From: Longibacter sp051155795
Lineage (GTDB): Bacteria; Bacteroidota; Rhodothermia; Rhodothermales; Salinibacteraceae
Assembly (NCBI RefSeq): GCF_051155795.1
Contig: NZ_DAXETW010000086.1
Coordinates: 62,001-126,000 of the forward strand
DNA length: 64,000 nucleotides
Direction: 5' to 3'
Shown: piece by piece, positions 18,288 through 27,047 of the stretch
How the letters are laid out: the number at the start of each line of letters is the position of its first letter
How positions within the stretch are numbered: the stretch's first letter is position 1
Notes under the pieces: model-generated
Seen by the model: the letters and a program-made list of their open reading frames with translations, nothing else
Databases searched by the model: none
Told to the model about the DNA's origin: nothing
Position numbers and translations under genes: made by a program

Positions 18288-19358
18288 GTGCCCGATCCAT
18301 CCGAGCAGATTATCGACGTCCGCGAGGACGAGTCGTTCGACGTGACCGCCGTGGCAGATTTTCTGGAGCCGCGGCTCCCAGGCGCGTCCGGCACACCGGA
18401 GGTACGACAATTCGGGGGCGGAAAAGCCAACCTGACCTACCTTCTCGATTACGGCAAGGCGGAGTACGTTCTCCGACGGCCGCCGCTCGGACCGGTCGCC
18501 GACAAGGCACACGACATGGAACGCGAGTACACGGTCCTGTCCCGCCTTCATCAGGCGTTTTCACTTGCTCCCGAAGCGTTTGTTTATTGCGGGGACGCAT
18601 CGCTCATCGGCGCAGACTTCTTCGTGATGGAACGCCGGCACGGCGTCGTGGTGCGGGAAACCATGCCTGACGCCTTCCGGGACATCTCGGACGCACCGCA
18701 GCAGATGGCAGAGGCCCTCATCGACGCCCTGGCTGACCTGCATGCCGTCGACTACGAGGCGGTCGGCCTTGGCGAGCTCGGACGCCCGGAGGGATTCATC
18801 GAGCGTCAGATCGAGGGCTGGTACCGGCGCTGGGAAGCAGCAAAAACCGAGGACGTCGCCGCGATGACGGACGTTTACGAGTGGCTATTGGGTCACCGCC
18901 CAGAAGAAGGTGCGACGTCGCTCGTTCACAACGACTACAAGCTCGACAACCTCATGCTCAATACCGGCGACCCAGGAACGCCGGTTGCCGTCTTCGACTG
19001 GGACATGTGCACTCTCGGCGACCCGTTGAGCGACCTCGGTTCCCTCCTCACCTACTGGGTGCAGCCGTCCGATCCTGCACCGTTTCAACAGTTTGCGACC
19101 ATGCCGGTCGACAACCGCTTTCCCTCACGACAGTCAATCGTTTCCCGGTACGCAGATCGCAGCGGGCGGGACGTCGGCGACATCCGATTCTACCACGCAC
19201 TTGGGCTGTTTCGGCTCGCGGTGATCGTCGCGCAGATCTATATCCGGTATGAGCGCGGACAGACTCAGGACGAACGCTTTGCCGCGCTCGGTCCGATGAT
19301 CGAAATCACGGCACATGCCGCTCGCGACGTGGCACACGGGGAATGGGACACGGCGTAG
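18288..19358 (+). CDS. APH-fold phosphotransferase (ACAD10/11-like family)
   Basis: This 356-residue kinase-fold protein has the nucleotide-anchoring Lys region in GGGKANLTYLLDYG. The catalytic loop is VHNDYKLDNLML (His214, Asp216, Asn221) and the metal-binding segment is AVFDWDMCTLGDPLSDLG. This is the subgroup found beside, or fused to, acyl-CoA dehydrogenases (the ACAD10/11 kinase domain). In that group it phosphorylates 4-hydroxyacyl-CoA for hydroxy-acid breakdown; that function is from family knowledge. The start is a GTG. The glutaryl-CoA dehydrogenase gene lies far away at 62174, so partnership is only possible, not shown. Confidence 0.88.
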   Translation: MPDPSEQIIDVREDESFDVTAVADFLEPRLPGASGTPEVRQFGGGKANLTYLLDYGKAEYVLRRPPLGPVADKAHDMEREYTVLSRLHQAFSLAPEAFVYCGDASLIGADFFVMERRHGVVVRETMPDAFRDISDAPQQMAEALIDALADLHAVDYEAVGLGELGRPEGFIERQIEGWYRRWEAAKTEDVAAMTDVYEWLLGHRPEEGATSLVHNDYKLDNLMLNTGDPGTPVAVFDWDMCTLGDPLSDLGSLLTYWVQPSDPAPFQQFATMPVDNRFPSRQSIVSRYADRSGRDVGDIRFYHALGLFRLAVIVAQIYIRYERGQTQDERFAALGPMIEITAHAARDVAHGEWDTA

Positions 19359-19399
19359 AAAAGCATCTCTCCGGTGCCGGAGATACTCAAAGAGATCGT

Positions 19400-20092
19400 T
19401 TAAAACCCCTTCCGTGCTCCCGGTCGGCCCGGCGACCCGGACGGTCTGTCCAGCGACCGGTCGGAGCCGATCGCGTCGGGTTCGCTGCCGGGCAGTACCG
19501 CGATCCGCACGCGGCGGTTCTCCCGTCGACCGTCGGCGGTTTCGTTCGTGGCGATGGGCTGATACGGACCGAACCCGACGACCTCGAATCGTTCCGGCGA
19601 GATGTCGTGGGTCCACTGAAGGTGGCGGACGACAGCGGCGGCCCGACCGGTCGATAACTCCCAGTTGCTCGGAAACTTCGATTTCAGTTTATCGCCGATG
19701 GGCTGATCGTCGGTGTAGCCTTCCACCCGCACAATCCGATCCGGGTACTCGCGGTTGAGCGTGCCGGCCACGCTTTTCAGCTTTTCGACGCCTTCAGACG
19801 TCAATTGAGCACTTCCACTCTCGAAGTAAAGGTCCGTCGAAAGGACTTCGATCGTTTCGCCGCGGCGCATCACACCGGAATTCGCCCGTCGCCGGGCGTC
19901 GATCAGGTCCTGGCGCAGGGCCTCGTTTTCATCTTCGAGGCGCTCCACTTCTGCCGACACGTCGGATCGAGTGTCGTAGTCACGGGTCGCCGGCGTTCCG
20001 GAACACCCGGCTGAAACGACCAGGAGAGCGGCGAGAAGAAGGACAACATACGGCTTGTGCGGTGCAAACGGACGTCTGAGTACGGAAGTCAC
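19400..20092 (-). CDS. OmpA-family lipoprotein
   Basis: This protein starts most plausibly at a GTG (20092), giving 230 residues with a signal peptide and lipobox VSAGC (Cys30). A coiled-coil stretch follows (VSAEVERLEDENEALRQDLI). The OmpA C-terminal peptidoglycan-binding domain comes next, including YFESGSAQLTSEGVEKL, RVEGYTDDQPIG and NWELSTGRAAAVV. The tail is Pro- and Ser-rich. It should tie the outer membrane to peptidoglycan. The open frame extends to 20281 with no other start that makes sense. It is divergent from the small membrane protein at 20338. Confidence 0.88.
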   Translation of the reverse strand: MTSVLRRPFAPHKPYVVLLLAALLVVSAGCSGTPATRDYDTRSDVSAEVERLEDENEALRQDLIDARRRANSGVMRRGETIEVLSTDLYFESGSAQLTSEGVEKLKSVAGTLNREYPDRIVRVEGYTDDQPIGDKLKSKFPSNWELSTGRAAAVVRHLQWTHDISPERFEVVGFGPYQPIATNETADGRRENRRVRIAVLPGSEPDAIGSDRSLDRPSGSPGRPGARKGF

Positions 20093-20337
20093 GTGACGAA
20101 GCAGGCGATGAAACGGGTGGTGGGGGCACGCCGACCCGGAGCAAACCGGTGGCGACGGCACTACAATATGGACCGACGTCAGGTGCGGATCAAGCCCTGC
20201 ACCAGATTGAAACGGTCTCCACACGGCTTCCGCAGCGGTCGAGCTTCTGAGCAACCTGTACCCGCCCTGCATCGTAAGCACTCTACCTCTTTCACGAGGC
20301 CCGGTGCACCGGTCCTACCGTTATCTCCCGCTGACGC

Positions 20338-20652
20338 ATGCCCCCTCCCATCAGTGCCGGCGACCTGTTTCAAGATCACATCGGCCCGCTGATGCTCTCC
20401 ACCGGCTTCATCGGCCTGTTTATCATCAGCGTGCCGATCATCAAGATCTTTGCCGTCTCGGCAGAGAGCGAGGCGATTCTCTTCGCGCTACTGTTTCTCT
20501 TCTGCCATGTCGCCAACTGGCCCATGCTCCAGTTACGCTGGACGCTCTGGTGGCGTGGCCGGCTGACGCCCTACGCCGCCTGGTGCCTGACGGCCCTCCT
20601 CCTCGGCTCGTTCGGTATCCCGCTCATTCTGCTCGCGGATCTTCTCCATTAG
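20338..20652 (+). CDS. Small three-helix membrane protein, hypothetical
   Basis: This 104-residue protein is nearly all hydrophobic, with segments about GPLMLSTGFIGLFIISVPII, AILFALLFLFCHVANW and WCLTALLLGSFGIPLILLA joined by short polar loops. The base composition follows the neighbours, and the hydrophobic pattern is too regular for a shadow frame, so I think it is real. It is divergent from the OmpA lipoprotein gene. I know no family for it. Confidence 0.6.
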   Translation: MPPPISAGDLFQDHIGPLMLSTGFIGLFIISVPIIKIFAVSAESEAILFALLFLFCHVANWPMLQLRWTLWWRGRLTPYAAWCLTALLLGSFGIPLILLADLLH

Positions 20653-20761
20653 CGGTTGTCGACCCGCAGGGTGAGCTGGCAGAGTGCACCGTGGGTCCGT
20701 CCGCCGCCAGCGACTGTCGTCGTCGTAGTTGTCCTCATACCGTTTTTTCGTTACGCTCGTC

Positions 20762-21436
20762 TCATCGGTCCCGGCGACGCTCCCACCGGTCTTCCTCCCA
20801 GTCGTCGCGATCGTCATCGTAGCGCCGATCCCGGTATCGGTCCCGATGCAGTCGCTCCGGCTCATAGACCCACACATCATCGATCCGCCGATCGCCATCC
20901 CGATCGATCAGTTCCGCCAGGGGAAATCCGTCCTGACTCACCTGCATTACCCATCCACGCGCACCGAACGGGACCCAGCGCGCAACCGGGTCGCCGTGAT
21001 AGCCGGACCGGTCCCCCCATCCACGTATGTTCCTGTAGAGCTCGCGCCCGAGCAGGTCGATCATGATCCCGGCGCGAAACTCGACGCGTGACCGCACAAC
21101 CTGACGCGGCCGCCGATTTACTACGACGATCTGACTCGGCCGGTACGGGCGCCAGGCGTGCCGTGCCTCCGGGCGAACGAAGCCTTTCTCAACACACCAG
21201 CGCCAGCCGTGGACGGGGTGGCCCTGGCGGTTGCGGCAAAACGGTGGTGCATCTTTGCGGACGGCGCGGCGCGGGGCGTACCCCTCCTGTGCATATGGAC
21301 GAGGGGCCCACCATTCTGCCGCACCGGGGCGACCGGACGTGCCCCCCCGACCCTGCGCGACACTGATCAGTGGATCGGCGCACCAGATCAGGCCAACGGC
21401 AACAACAAGCCAGGCGAAACGCGTGGATGCCAGCAT
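20762..21436 (-). CDS. Exported basic/acidic low-complexity protein
   Basis: This 224-residue protein has a signal peptide (FAWLVVAVGLIWCADPLISV, cut near VAQG). A Gly/Arg-rich stretch follows, then a short domain with Cys pairs (FCRNRQGHPVHGWRWCVEKG), then VQSRVEF-type strands. An EF-hand-like DRDGDRRIDDVW precedes a C-terminal tail almost entirely of Arg, Asp, Tyr and Glu. Similar RDRYRDRRYDDD tails occur in secreted proteins of Bacteroidota; no function is known. The ATG at 21436 is chosen for the signal peptide. Confidence 0.65.
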   Translation of the reverse strand: MLASTRFAWLVVAVGLIWCADPLISVAQGRGGTSGRPGAAEWWAPRPYAQEGYAPRRAVRKDAPPFCRNRQGHPVHGWRWCVEKGFVRPEARHAWRPYRPSQIVVVNRRPRQVVRSRVEFRAGIMIDLLGRELYRNIRGWGDRSGYHGDPVARWVPFGARGWVMQVSQDGFPLAELIDRDGDRRIDDVWVYEPERLHRDRYRDRRYDDDRDDWEEDRWERRRDR

Positions 21437-21604
21437 GACCCTGTAGCTTCTTCGAGGCGGAGGCGACGTTTCGTGCGTGCCACGCTGGAGACACTCCAAG
21501 CGGGACGAATGAACGCCTGTTTGTTCTACAGGAAAAAGCCGCCTATCCCACAGAGAAGGTAACAGACGCACGCCGGCGGCCGGGCCGGCCAGAGAGACGA
21601 CATA

Positions 21605-21640
21605 GCGAAAGGGGCGCCGGGATGACTCCCAACGCCCCTC
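21605..21640 (-). terminator. Terminator after aceA
   Basis: Read on the minus strand, GGGGCG (21638-21633) and CGCCCC (21616-21611) pair around a 16-base loop holding GGGA/TCCC, followed by TTTCGC. It lies about 55 bases past the aceA stop. Confidence 0.75.
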
Positions 21641-21694
21641 TCCTGTTGTCTGAACGCGGCATCCAACGGTTGCTGGACGCTTCGTTCGAATCGG

Positions 21695-22999
21695 TCACGC
21701 GAATTGAGCGGACTCCGTCGATCCTTCCATGGCCCCCGTCGACGCGGTACCGTCCGTAATCACGTTCTTCACCTCGTCGAAGTACCCGGTGCCGACTTCG
21801 CGCTGGTGCTTCGTCGCGGTGTAACCGCGCTCTTCGGCGTCGAACTCGGCCTGCTGCAATTCGGAGTAGGCCGCCATCCCGCGATCGCGGTAACCCTCTG
21901 CGAGATTGAACATGCTGAAGTTCAGCGCATGGAATCCGGCGAGCGTGACGAACTGGAACTTGTACCCCATCGCCCCGATCTCCCGCTGGAAAGCCGCGAT
22001 CTCATCATCGTTCAGATGCGCGCGCCAGTTGAAGGACGGTGAGCAGTTGTACGCGAGCATCTTGTCCGGATACTCCTTGTGGATTGCCTCCGCGAACTCC
22101 CGCGCTTCCTGAAGGTCGGGCGTCGACGTCTCGAACCACAGCAGGTCCGCGTACGGGGCGTAGCTGAGGCTCCGGTTGATGGCGAGTTCGAGACCCGCGT
22201 TTACGCGATAGAAGCCCTCGCTCGTGCGCTCTTCGTCCTTGATAAACGGCCGGTCGCGGGCGTCTACGTCGCTCGTCAGAAGCTGGGCGCTGTCCGCATC
22301 GGTTCTCGCAATCACGAGGGTCGGCACCCCCATCACGTCCGCCGCCAGTCGTGCGGCAATCAGAACCTGCTCGAATTGCTGCGTCGGCACAAGCACCTTT
22401 CCACCCAGGTGGCCGCACTTCTTCTCCGCCGCAAGCTGATCTTCGAAGTGAACCCCTGCCGCCCCCGCTTCGATCATCGACTTCATCAATTCGAACGCAT
22501 GGAGGACGCCGCCGTGTCCTGCTTCTGCGTCTGCAACGATCGGCGCCATCCAGTAGACCGAGTCGTCTCCCTCCGCGTGGTGGAGTTCGTCGGCGCGCTT
22601 GAGCGTGTTGTTGATGCGGCGAATGACGTCCGGAACGCTGTTCGATGCATACAGGCTCTGGTCCGGATACATTTGCCGGCTCAGGTTGGCGTCCGCCGCA
22701 ACCTGCCAGCCGCTCAGGTAGATGGCCTTCAGCCCGGCCTTCACCTGCTGCATGGCCTGGTTGCCCGTCAGCGCGCCCAACGCGTTGACGTAGTCCTCGT
22801 CGTGCAGCAGGTGCCACAGCCGTGCGGCTCCCATTTCTGCGAGCGTATGTTCGACCTGGAAAGACCCGCGCAGGCGGACCACATCGGCGGCTGAATACGG
22901 ACGCTCGATCCCCTGCCACCGCGGGTCGTCTGCCCACATGGCTTCAAGGTCGGCGATTTGTTCTTCCGTGGTTGGAGTGCCGTTCGGTTTTACGTCCAT
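21695..22999 (-). CDS. aceA: Isocitrate lyase
   Basis: This 434-residue enzyme cleaves isocitrate to glyoxylate and succinate, the first glyoxylate-shunt step. The catalytic signature KKCGH is present (in AAEKKCGHLGGK). The metal-binding DADAGHGG, the WMAPIVADAEAGHG region, the FETSTPDLQEA stretch and the C-terminal YTATKHQREVGTGYFD motif are also intact. Length is normal. It follows aceB by 102 bases on the same strand. Together the two genes bypass the decarboxylating TCA steps during growth on acetate or fatty acids. Confidence 0.97.
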   Translation of the reverse strand: MDVKPNGTPTTEEQIADLEAMWADDPRWQGIERPYSAADVVRLRGSFQVEHTLAEMGAARLWHLLHDEDYVNALGALTGNQAMQQVKAGLKAIYLSGWQVAADANLSRQMYPDQSLYASNSVPDVIRRINNTLKRADELHHAEGDDSVYWMAPIVADAEAGHGGVLHAFELMKSMIEAGAAGVHFEDQLAAEKKCGHLGGKVLVPTQQFEQVLIAARLAADVMGVPTLVIARTDADSAQLLTSDVDARDRPFIKDEERTSEGFYRVNAGLELAINRSLSYAPYADLLWFETSTPDLQEAREFAEAIHKEYPDKMLAYNCSPSFNWRAHLNDDEIAAFQREIGAMGYKFQFVTLAGFHALNFSMFNLAEGYRDRGMAAYSELQQAEFDAEERGYTATKHQREVGTGYFDEVKNVITDGTASTGAMEGSTESAQFA

Positions 23000-23101
23000 C
23001 GTATGCCCTGTCGTTATGGTTGGGACCGAGCTGCTCGGGTAGGTCCCACGATCGCCTCGGTCCGGACGCTGTGGGACGCTGGGGTGGCTGCCAGTCGATG
23101 A

Positions 23102-24850
23102 TCAGCAGCCGGAGTGCTTCAGCAGGAATTGCTTGTGGTCGTCCACGCCGTAAAGCTCGGACTTGCACGCCAGGAACGGTCGCATCTCGTCCTCCGTGAA
23201 GATGCGTTCTGCATCCTCTGCTGCTTTGCGGAACCGCTTCACGTGCGTCTTGACGGCCTCGTCGCCGTAGGTGGCGAAAAACTCACGCGCCTCATCCTCG
23301 ATCTTCTCCAGTTCCTCGTTGAAAATGCGGGCGATCAGGTCCTTCGTGACGGCGGTGCCGTCGTCCAGGGTCACGCCGTGACGCAGCCACTGCCAGATCT
23401 GAGCACGCGAGATCTCGAACGTGGCGAGATCCTCCATCCGGTTATCCCAGGCCACAGCGCCGATGTCTGAGTTCCATCCTTTCATGTAGCCAATGGAAAC
23501 GCGCACGTTGACCCGGATGCCCTCGAGCGTCTTCGGGCCGACGCCACCTTTCGGGAGCAAGTCCGGCTGTGCCGGGATGTCAGGGATCACGTCGCGCTGA
23601 TTCTTCTTGCCATCCGCGGCTAGCTTCTCCTTGAACGGCTGCATCGCCGGGCCAATGAAATACGGGTGGGAAACCCAGCAGCCGTCGTGCCCGATTGACG
23701 CCTCAAATTCTTTGTCCGCGACGACGCCGGCGACCTGTTTCTCGCGAAGCTCTTCCGTTTTACCGGGCGTCTGTGGAGCCATGCCGCCCATCCCGAATGC
23801 GTTGTGCTTGTGGCACACGCGGATCAGCTGTTTCACGTACATCTCCATCCATGGCCGCTGAATGTTGATCCAGTTGCGATCGGCCAGGACGCGGTCATCA
23901 TGCTCCTTCAGGACCTTGATGTCGCTGAAGATCTTGTCCCATCGTCCCCCGTTGAGACCGGCCGCGTGATCCCGATACTCGTAGAGGATCTCTTCCATCT
24001 GAAAGGCGGCGGTCAGCGTTTCGATCAAGAACGTCGCCTTAAACGTCGTACGCGGAATGTTGAGCGCATCCTGTACTGCTTCGAAAAGCCGGTTGAACCA
24101 GCGTGCCTCGAGGTAGTGTTCGACTTTCGGAACGTAGTACTTCGGCGTTTTGCCCTCATCGATCAGCGTCCGCGCCGTGTGGTACGCCACCGCCGCCAGA
24201 TCCAGCAATGCGCCCGAAACGGGGGTCCCGTCGACGCGCAGGTTCGATTCGTCGAGGTGGAGACCGCGAATACGGACCATGAGAAGCGGCATGTCGGCCG
24301 GATCGAGGCTGTAGTCCTTCGCCGGGCGACCCTTGGCGGCCGGCCGGGAATAGGTCAGCGTGCCGTCGGCCGCCTCCTTCACGTTTCGCAGGCCGGCCAG
24401 AACATTATCCCACGCCGGCTTCATCGAGTCCTCGAAATCCAGCATCGCCGCGTCGGCCATCTCGCCGTCGTCGTTCCGACTCAGCATGTTGATGACCATT
24501 TTCGCATTGTTGACCGGCCCGGTGATCTCAACGCGCCGCTGAAGCAGATCATCCGGGAGCGGGGCAACCTGCCAGTCCCCTCTCGCCTCCGGGTGTTCGT
24601 CGTCGGAGAGAAAGCCGGGACGTTCGCCCGCATCGAACGCAGCCTGTCGGTCTGCTCGCGCCTCCAGCAGATCCTGGCGATCCGATTCCATCGACCGGTG
24701 AATGGACGCGATGATCGACACGAGTTCGTCGGGGAAAAGCTCGCGTGCCTCGTCGGTCCAGGCATTCGCGTTGATGTCCACGCCGTCCGTGACGGACGTC
24801 CATTCGACGCTGGAAGTGTATGCCGCGGCATCGGGCGTTGATAGTGCCAT
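23102..24850 (-). CDS. aceB: Malate synthase A
   Basis: This 582-residue enzyme condenses glyoxylate with acetyl-CoA to malate. Seen regions include the acid-base core LDFEDSMKPAWDNVL, the glyoxylate and magnesium region LIETLTAAFQMEEILYEYRDH with AGLNGGRWDKIFS, and the downstream NAFGMGGMAPQTPGKT. The length is somewhat above the usual 530-540, with an extended N-terminus. The ATG at 24850 (MALSTPDAAA) is preferred over the upstream ATG at 24901; an AGGTAA sequence precedes it. Regulation is probably by the divergent RamB/ScfR-like gene. Confidence 0.96.
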   Translation of the reverse strand: MALSTPDAAAYTSSVEWTSVTDGVDINANAWTDEARELFPDELVSIIASIHRSMESDRQDLLEARADRQAAFDAGERPGFLSDDEHPEARGDWQVAPLPDDLLQRRVEITGPVNNAKMVINMLSRNDDGEMADAAMLDFEDSMKPAWDNVLAGLRNVKEAADGTLTYSRPAAKGRPAKDYSLDPADMPLLMVRIRGLHLDESNLRVDGTPVSGALLDLAAVAYHTARTLIDEGKTPKYYVPKVEHYLEARWFNRLFEAVQDALNIPRTTFKATFLIETLTAAFQMEEILYEYRDHAAGLNGGRWDKIFSDIKVLKEHDDRVLADRNWINIQRPWMEMYVKQLIRVCHKHNAFGMGGMAPQTPGKTEELREKQVAGVVADKEFEASIGHDGCWVSHPYFIGPAMQPFKEKLAADGKKNQRDVIPDIPAQPDLLPKGGVGPKTLEGIRVNVRVSIGYMKGWNSDIGAVAWDNRMEDLATFEISRAQIWQWLRHGVTLDDGTAVTKDLIARIFNEELEKIEDEAREFFATYGDEAVKTHVKRFRKAAEDAERIFTEDEMRPFLACKSELYGVDDHKQFLLKHSGC

Positions 24851-25081
24851 GTCGTTACCTGGGGTCAAAGAGAATACGGGCGGAAAAGAACCGGGCGTCA
24901 CCGAAACGGCGCGTCATCGAGATCGGACATCGTCGAAACGGACCGTCACCGACCAGGCGCGGTCCCGCAAGGTTGGAACCGCTTCCATCCCGGTCTACGA
25001 GACGTGTGGCCGTTTGAACCACGTTGGCGTGCACGTGTCTTCATGCGATTCAAACAATACACGTTCACGCGATCTCTGTCA

Positions 25082-25095
25082 AGCGAAATTTCGCT
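25082..25095. promoter_or_regulatory. Candidate operator 1 (AGCGAAATTTCGCT)
   Basis: This perfect 14-base palindrome lies between aceB and the RamB/ScfR-like regulator. Its half-site AGCGAA recurs in the repeat at 25149-25163. RamB sites in Corynebacterium are AT-centred dyads with GCAAA-like half-sites, so a related protein binding here is plausible. Confidence 0.6.
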
Positions 25096-25148
25096 GGCAA
25101 AGGAAATTCGTTATATTCGTTGTTTTCTTCACACGTGCTTTATATACT

Positions 25149-25163
25149 TTCGCTGTGAGCGAA
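25149..25163. promoter_or_regulatory. Candidate operator 2 (TTCGCT-GTG-AGCGAA)
   Basis: Six-base arms pair perfectly around GTG, directly downstream of the TATACT box at 25143-25148. A protein bound here would sit on the transcription start of the regulator gene, which fits autoregulation. An extra TTCGC half-site follows at 25169-25173. Confidence 0.6.
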
Positions 25164-25351
25164 CGATTTTCGCATCGGTCGGTGTGAACGGCGTTGCATC
25201 GTTGGTGTCGTCTCACCGGACTGCATTTTAGCGTCGGGTTCCGCCCGATGCGCCGCATGCGTTTCCTGCTCCACCGGCGTCATCCATCGATACCGCCTCA
25301 TCGGGGCTCCCTCGCCTCCCGTCACGATCGCTCCCCACGCCCCAACCGCGC

Positions 25352-26878
25352 ATGGCTGTCAGCAGTGAAAACCTTCGATTCATCCTCGGCCTCAAGCTTC
25401 GAACGCTCCGGCAGGAACGGGGGGCCTCACTCAAGGATGTGGCCGAACGCTCCGGTCTCAGCATCTCTTACCTGAGTGAAATCGAGAAGGGGAAAAAGTA
25501 CCCGAAGCCAGACAAAATCATCGACCTGGCGAACGCCCTTGGTGTTGCGTACGACGACCTCGTGTCGATGTCGGTAACGGACGAACTCGATCCAATTAAG
25601 GAGGTCTTCTCCTCGACCTTCATCCAGGAGTTTCCGTTCGAGGTGTTCGGGCTGGAGCCGCAGGACGTCTTTGCCCTGGTGTCGGATCGTCCCTCCCGCG
25701 CCGGTGCCCTCATCCGGACCTTTCTGGAGATCGGGCGCACCTACGACATGCAGGTGGAGCACTTTCTCTTCGCCGCTCTCCGCTCCTACCAGCAGCTGCA
25801 CGGCAACTACTTCGAGGAACTCGAGGAGATGGCGCAGGACTACCGCCGGCAGAAAGAGTGGGGCGCCGGCACGTCGATTCCTCACGAAGCGCTCTACGCG
25901 GTGCTCGTGGACGAGTACGACTACAGCGTCGACCTCAATACCCTTCCGGACCATCCCGAATTGTCCGGTTTTCGGTCCGTCTACGTCGACGGCGCGTCAC
26001 CAACGCTGCTTCTGAACGGGGACCTGATGGACATACAGCGGGCCTTTATATACGCCCGCGAGATCGGCTATTGCCTGATGGACGTGGACGAACGGGCGCG
26101 GACATCGTCCTGGCTGAAGGTTGAAAGCTACGAACAGGTCCTCAATAATTTTCGCGCATCCTATTTTGCCGGCGCGCTCCTGATCGACCGCGACCCGTTG
26201 CTTGAGCACCTCCGACGGATCTTCTCGCAGCCTCGCTGGGACGGCGACGCGCTACGCGAATGCATGGCCCGCTTCGACGCCACGCCGGAGATGTTCTACT
26301 ACCGCCTGACGGAGGTCGTCCCGCACTTCTTCGGTCTGGACGACATCTTCTTCATGCGCTTCCACCACGACGCCGGATCGTCCGACTTTCAGCTGACAAA
26401 GCTGCTTAACATGTCTCAAGTGCCGGTTCCGCACGGCATCGGCCTGCGGGAGCATTACTGCCGGCGATGGCCGGCGATGCGTTTGCTCGAGCGATTGTCC
26501 GATGAGCAGCACAACGGCGCCACGAGCCGAGAGCCGACGGCCCCGCCCCGCATCCGGGCGCAACGGTCGCACTATCTGAATGACGAAGCGGAGTTCTTCG
26601 TCCTTTCCTCGGCGCGCCCCCTTGCCCTTCAGCCAACGACCAATTCGTGCGTCTCGCTGGGCTTCCTGATCAATGACGACTTCAAGCGTCACGTCCAGTT
26701 CTGGAACGACGATAGCATCCCGCGGCTGGATGTCAACCTGACGTGCGAACGCTGCCCGTTATCCCCTGCTCAGTGCGAGGATCGGGTCGCACCGCCCACC
26801 CTGCACGAGGCGGAACGCTCGCAGCAGCGTCGCGAAAACGCCCTGGCTGAACTGACCGCCTCCATCCGCGACGCATGA
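25352..26878 (+). CDS. RamB/ScfR-like XRE regulator of the glyoxylate shunt
   Basis: This 508-residue protein has an N-terminal Cro/C1 helix-turn-helix (residues 12-70, SLKDVAERSGLSISYLSEIE) and a long middle region with ImmA/IrrE-related character (AREIGYCLMD). The C-terminal domain resembles DUF2083, with cysteines LTCERCPLSPAQCEDR. This is the architecture of the short-chain fatty acyl regulators (ScfR, RamB, PrpR), which in actinobacteria bind acyl-CoA and control aceA, aceB and propionate genes. Here it is divergent from aceB-aceA. Regulation of that pair is inferred from context and family. Confidence 0.9.
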   Translation: MAVSSENLRFILGLKLRTLRQERGASLKDVAERSGLSISYLSEIEKGKKYPKPDKIIDLANALGVAYDDLVSMSVTDELDPIKEVFSSTFIQEFPFEVFGLEPQDVFALVSDRPSRAGALIRTFLEIGRTYDMQVEHFLFAALRSYQQLHGNYFEELEEMAQDYRRQKEWGAGTSIPHEALYAVLVDEYDYSVDLNTLPDHPELSGFRSVYVDGASPTLLLNGDLMDIQRAFIYAREIGYCLMDVDERARTSSWLKVESYEQVLNNFRASYFAGALLIDRDPLLEHLRRIFSQPRWDGDALRECMARFDATPEMFYYRLTEVVPHFFGLDDIFFMRFHHDAGSSDFQLTKLLNMSQVPVPHGIGLREHYCRRWPAMRLLERLSDEQHNGATSREPTAPPRIRAQRSHYLNDEAEFFVLSSARPLALQPTTNSCVSLGFLINDDFKRHVQFWNDDSIPRLDVNLTCERCPLSPAQCEDRVAPPTLHEAERSQQRRENALAELTASIRDA

Positions 26879-26880
26879 CC

Positions 26881-26970
26881 TATCCCCTGCACTGCGGTGC
26901 AGCCCCGCGCGACGGTGCATGTCCGCGCGACGGCGCATCCCCGTACAAGGATGTATCCCCGCGCCACAGA
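26881..26970 (+). repeat. Degenerate 18-base tandem repeat
   Basis: Four units of 18 bases follow each other exactly (26899-26916, 26917-26934, 26935-26952, 26953-26970) with consensus GCATCCCCGCGCGACGGT. A worn, one-base-longer copy lies just before them (26881-26898). The array begins three bases after the regulator's stop codon and does not belong to a recognisable gene, although one frame would read as repeated PRAT-like residues. Confidence 0.8.
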
Positions 26971-27047
26971 AGCGTGCGATACACCTCTCCTGCGGCCCTC
27001 CCCACAGACGAAGCCGCAGCCCAAGCACCAGGCTGAGCCCGGTGGGG

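Larger units (their letters stand above)
24851..25351. promoter_or_regulatory. Divergent aceB/regulator control region
   Basis: Five hundred bases separate aceB from the divergent XRE regulator. The AT-rich part holds a perfect 14-base palindrome AGCGAAATTTCGCT (25082-25095). A second inverted repeat, TTCGCT-GTG-AGCGAA (25149-25163), uses the same half-site. A -10-like TATACT (25143-25148) with TTGTTT 17 bases upstream may drive the regulator. GTTTGAA (25012-25018) and TTCAAAC (25049-25055) form a further dyad. These sites are good candidates for control of both transcripts. Confidence 0.7.

Noticed and set aside
23804..24841. Plus-strand frame of 345 residues
   Set aside because: Antisense to malate synthase, whose motifs are intact; a shadow.
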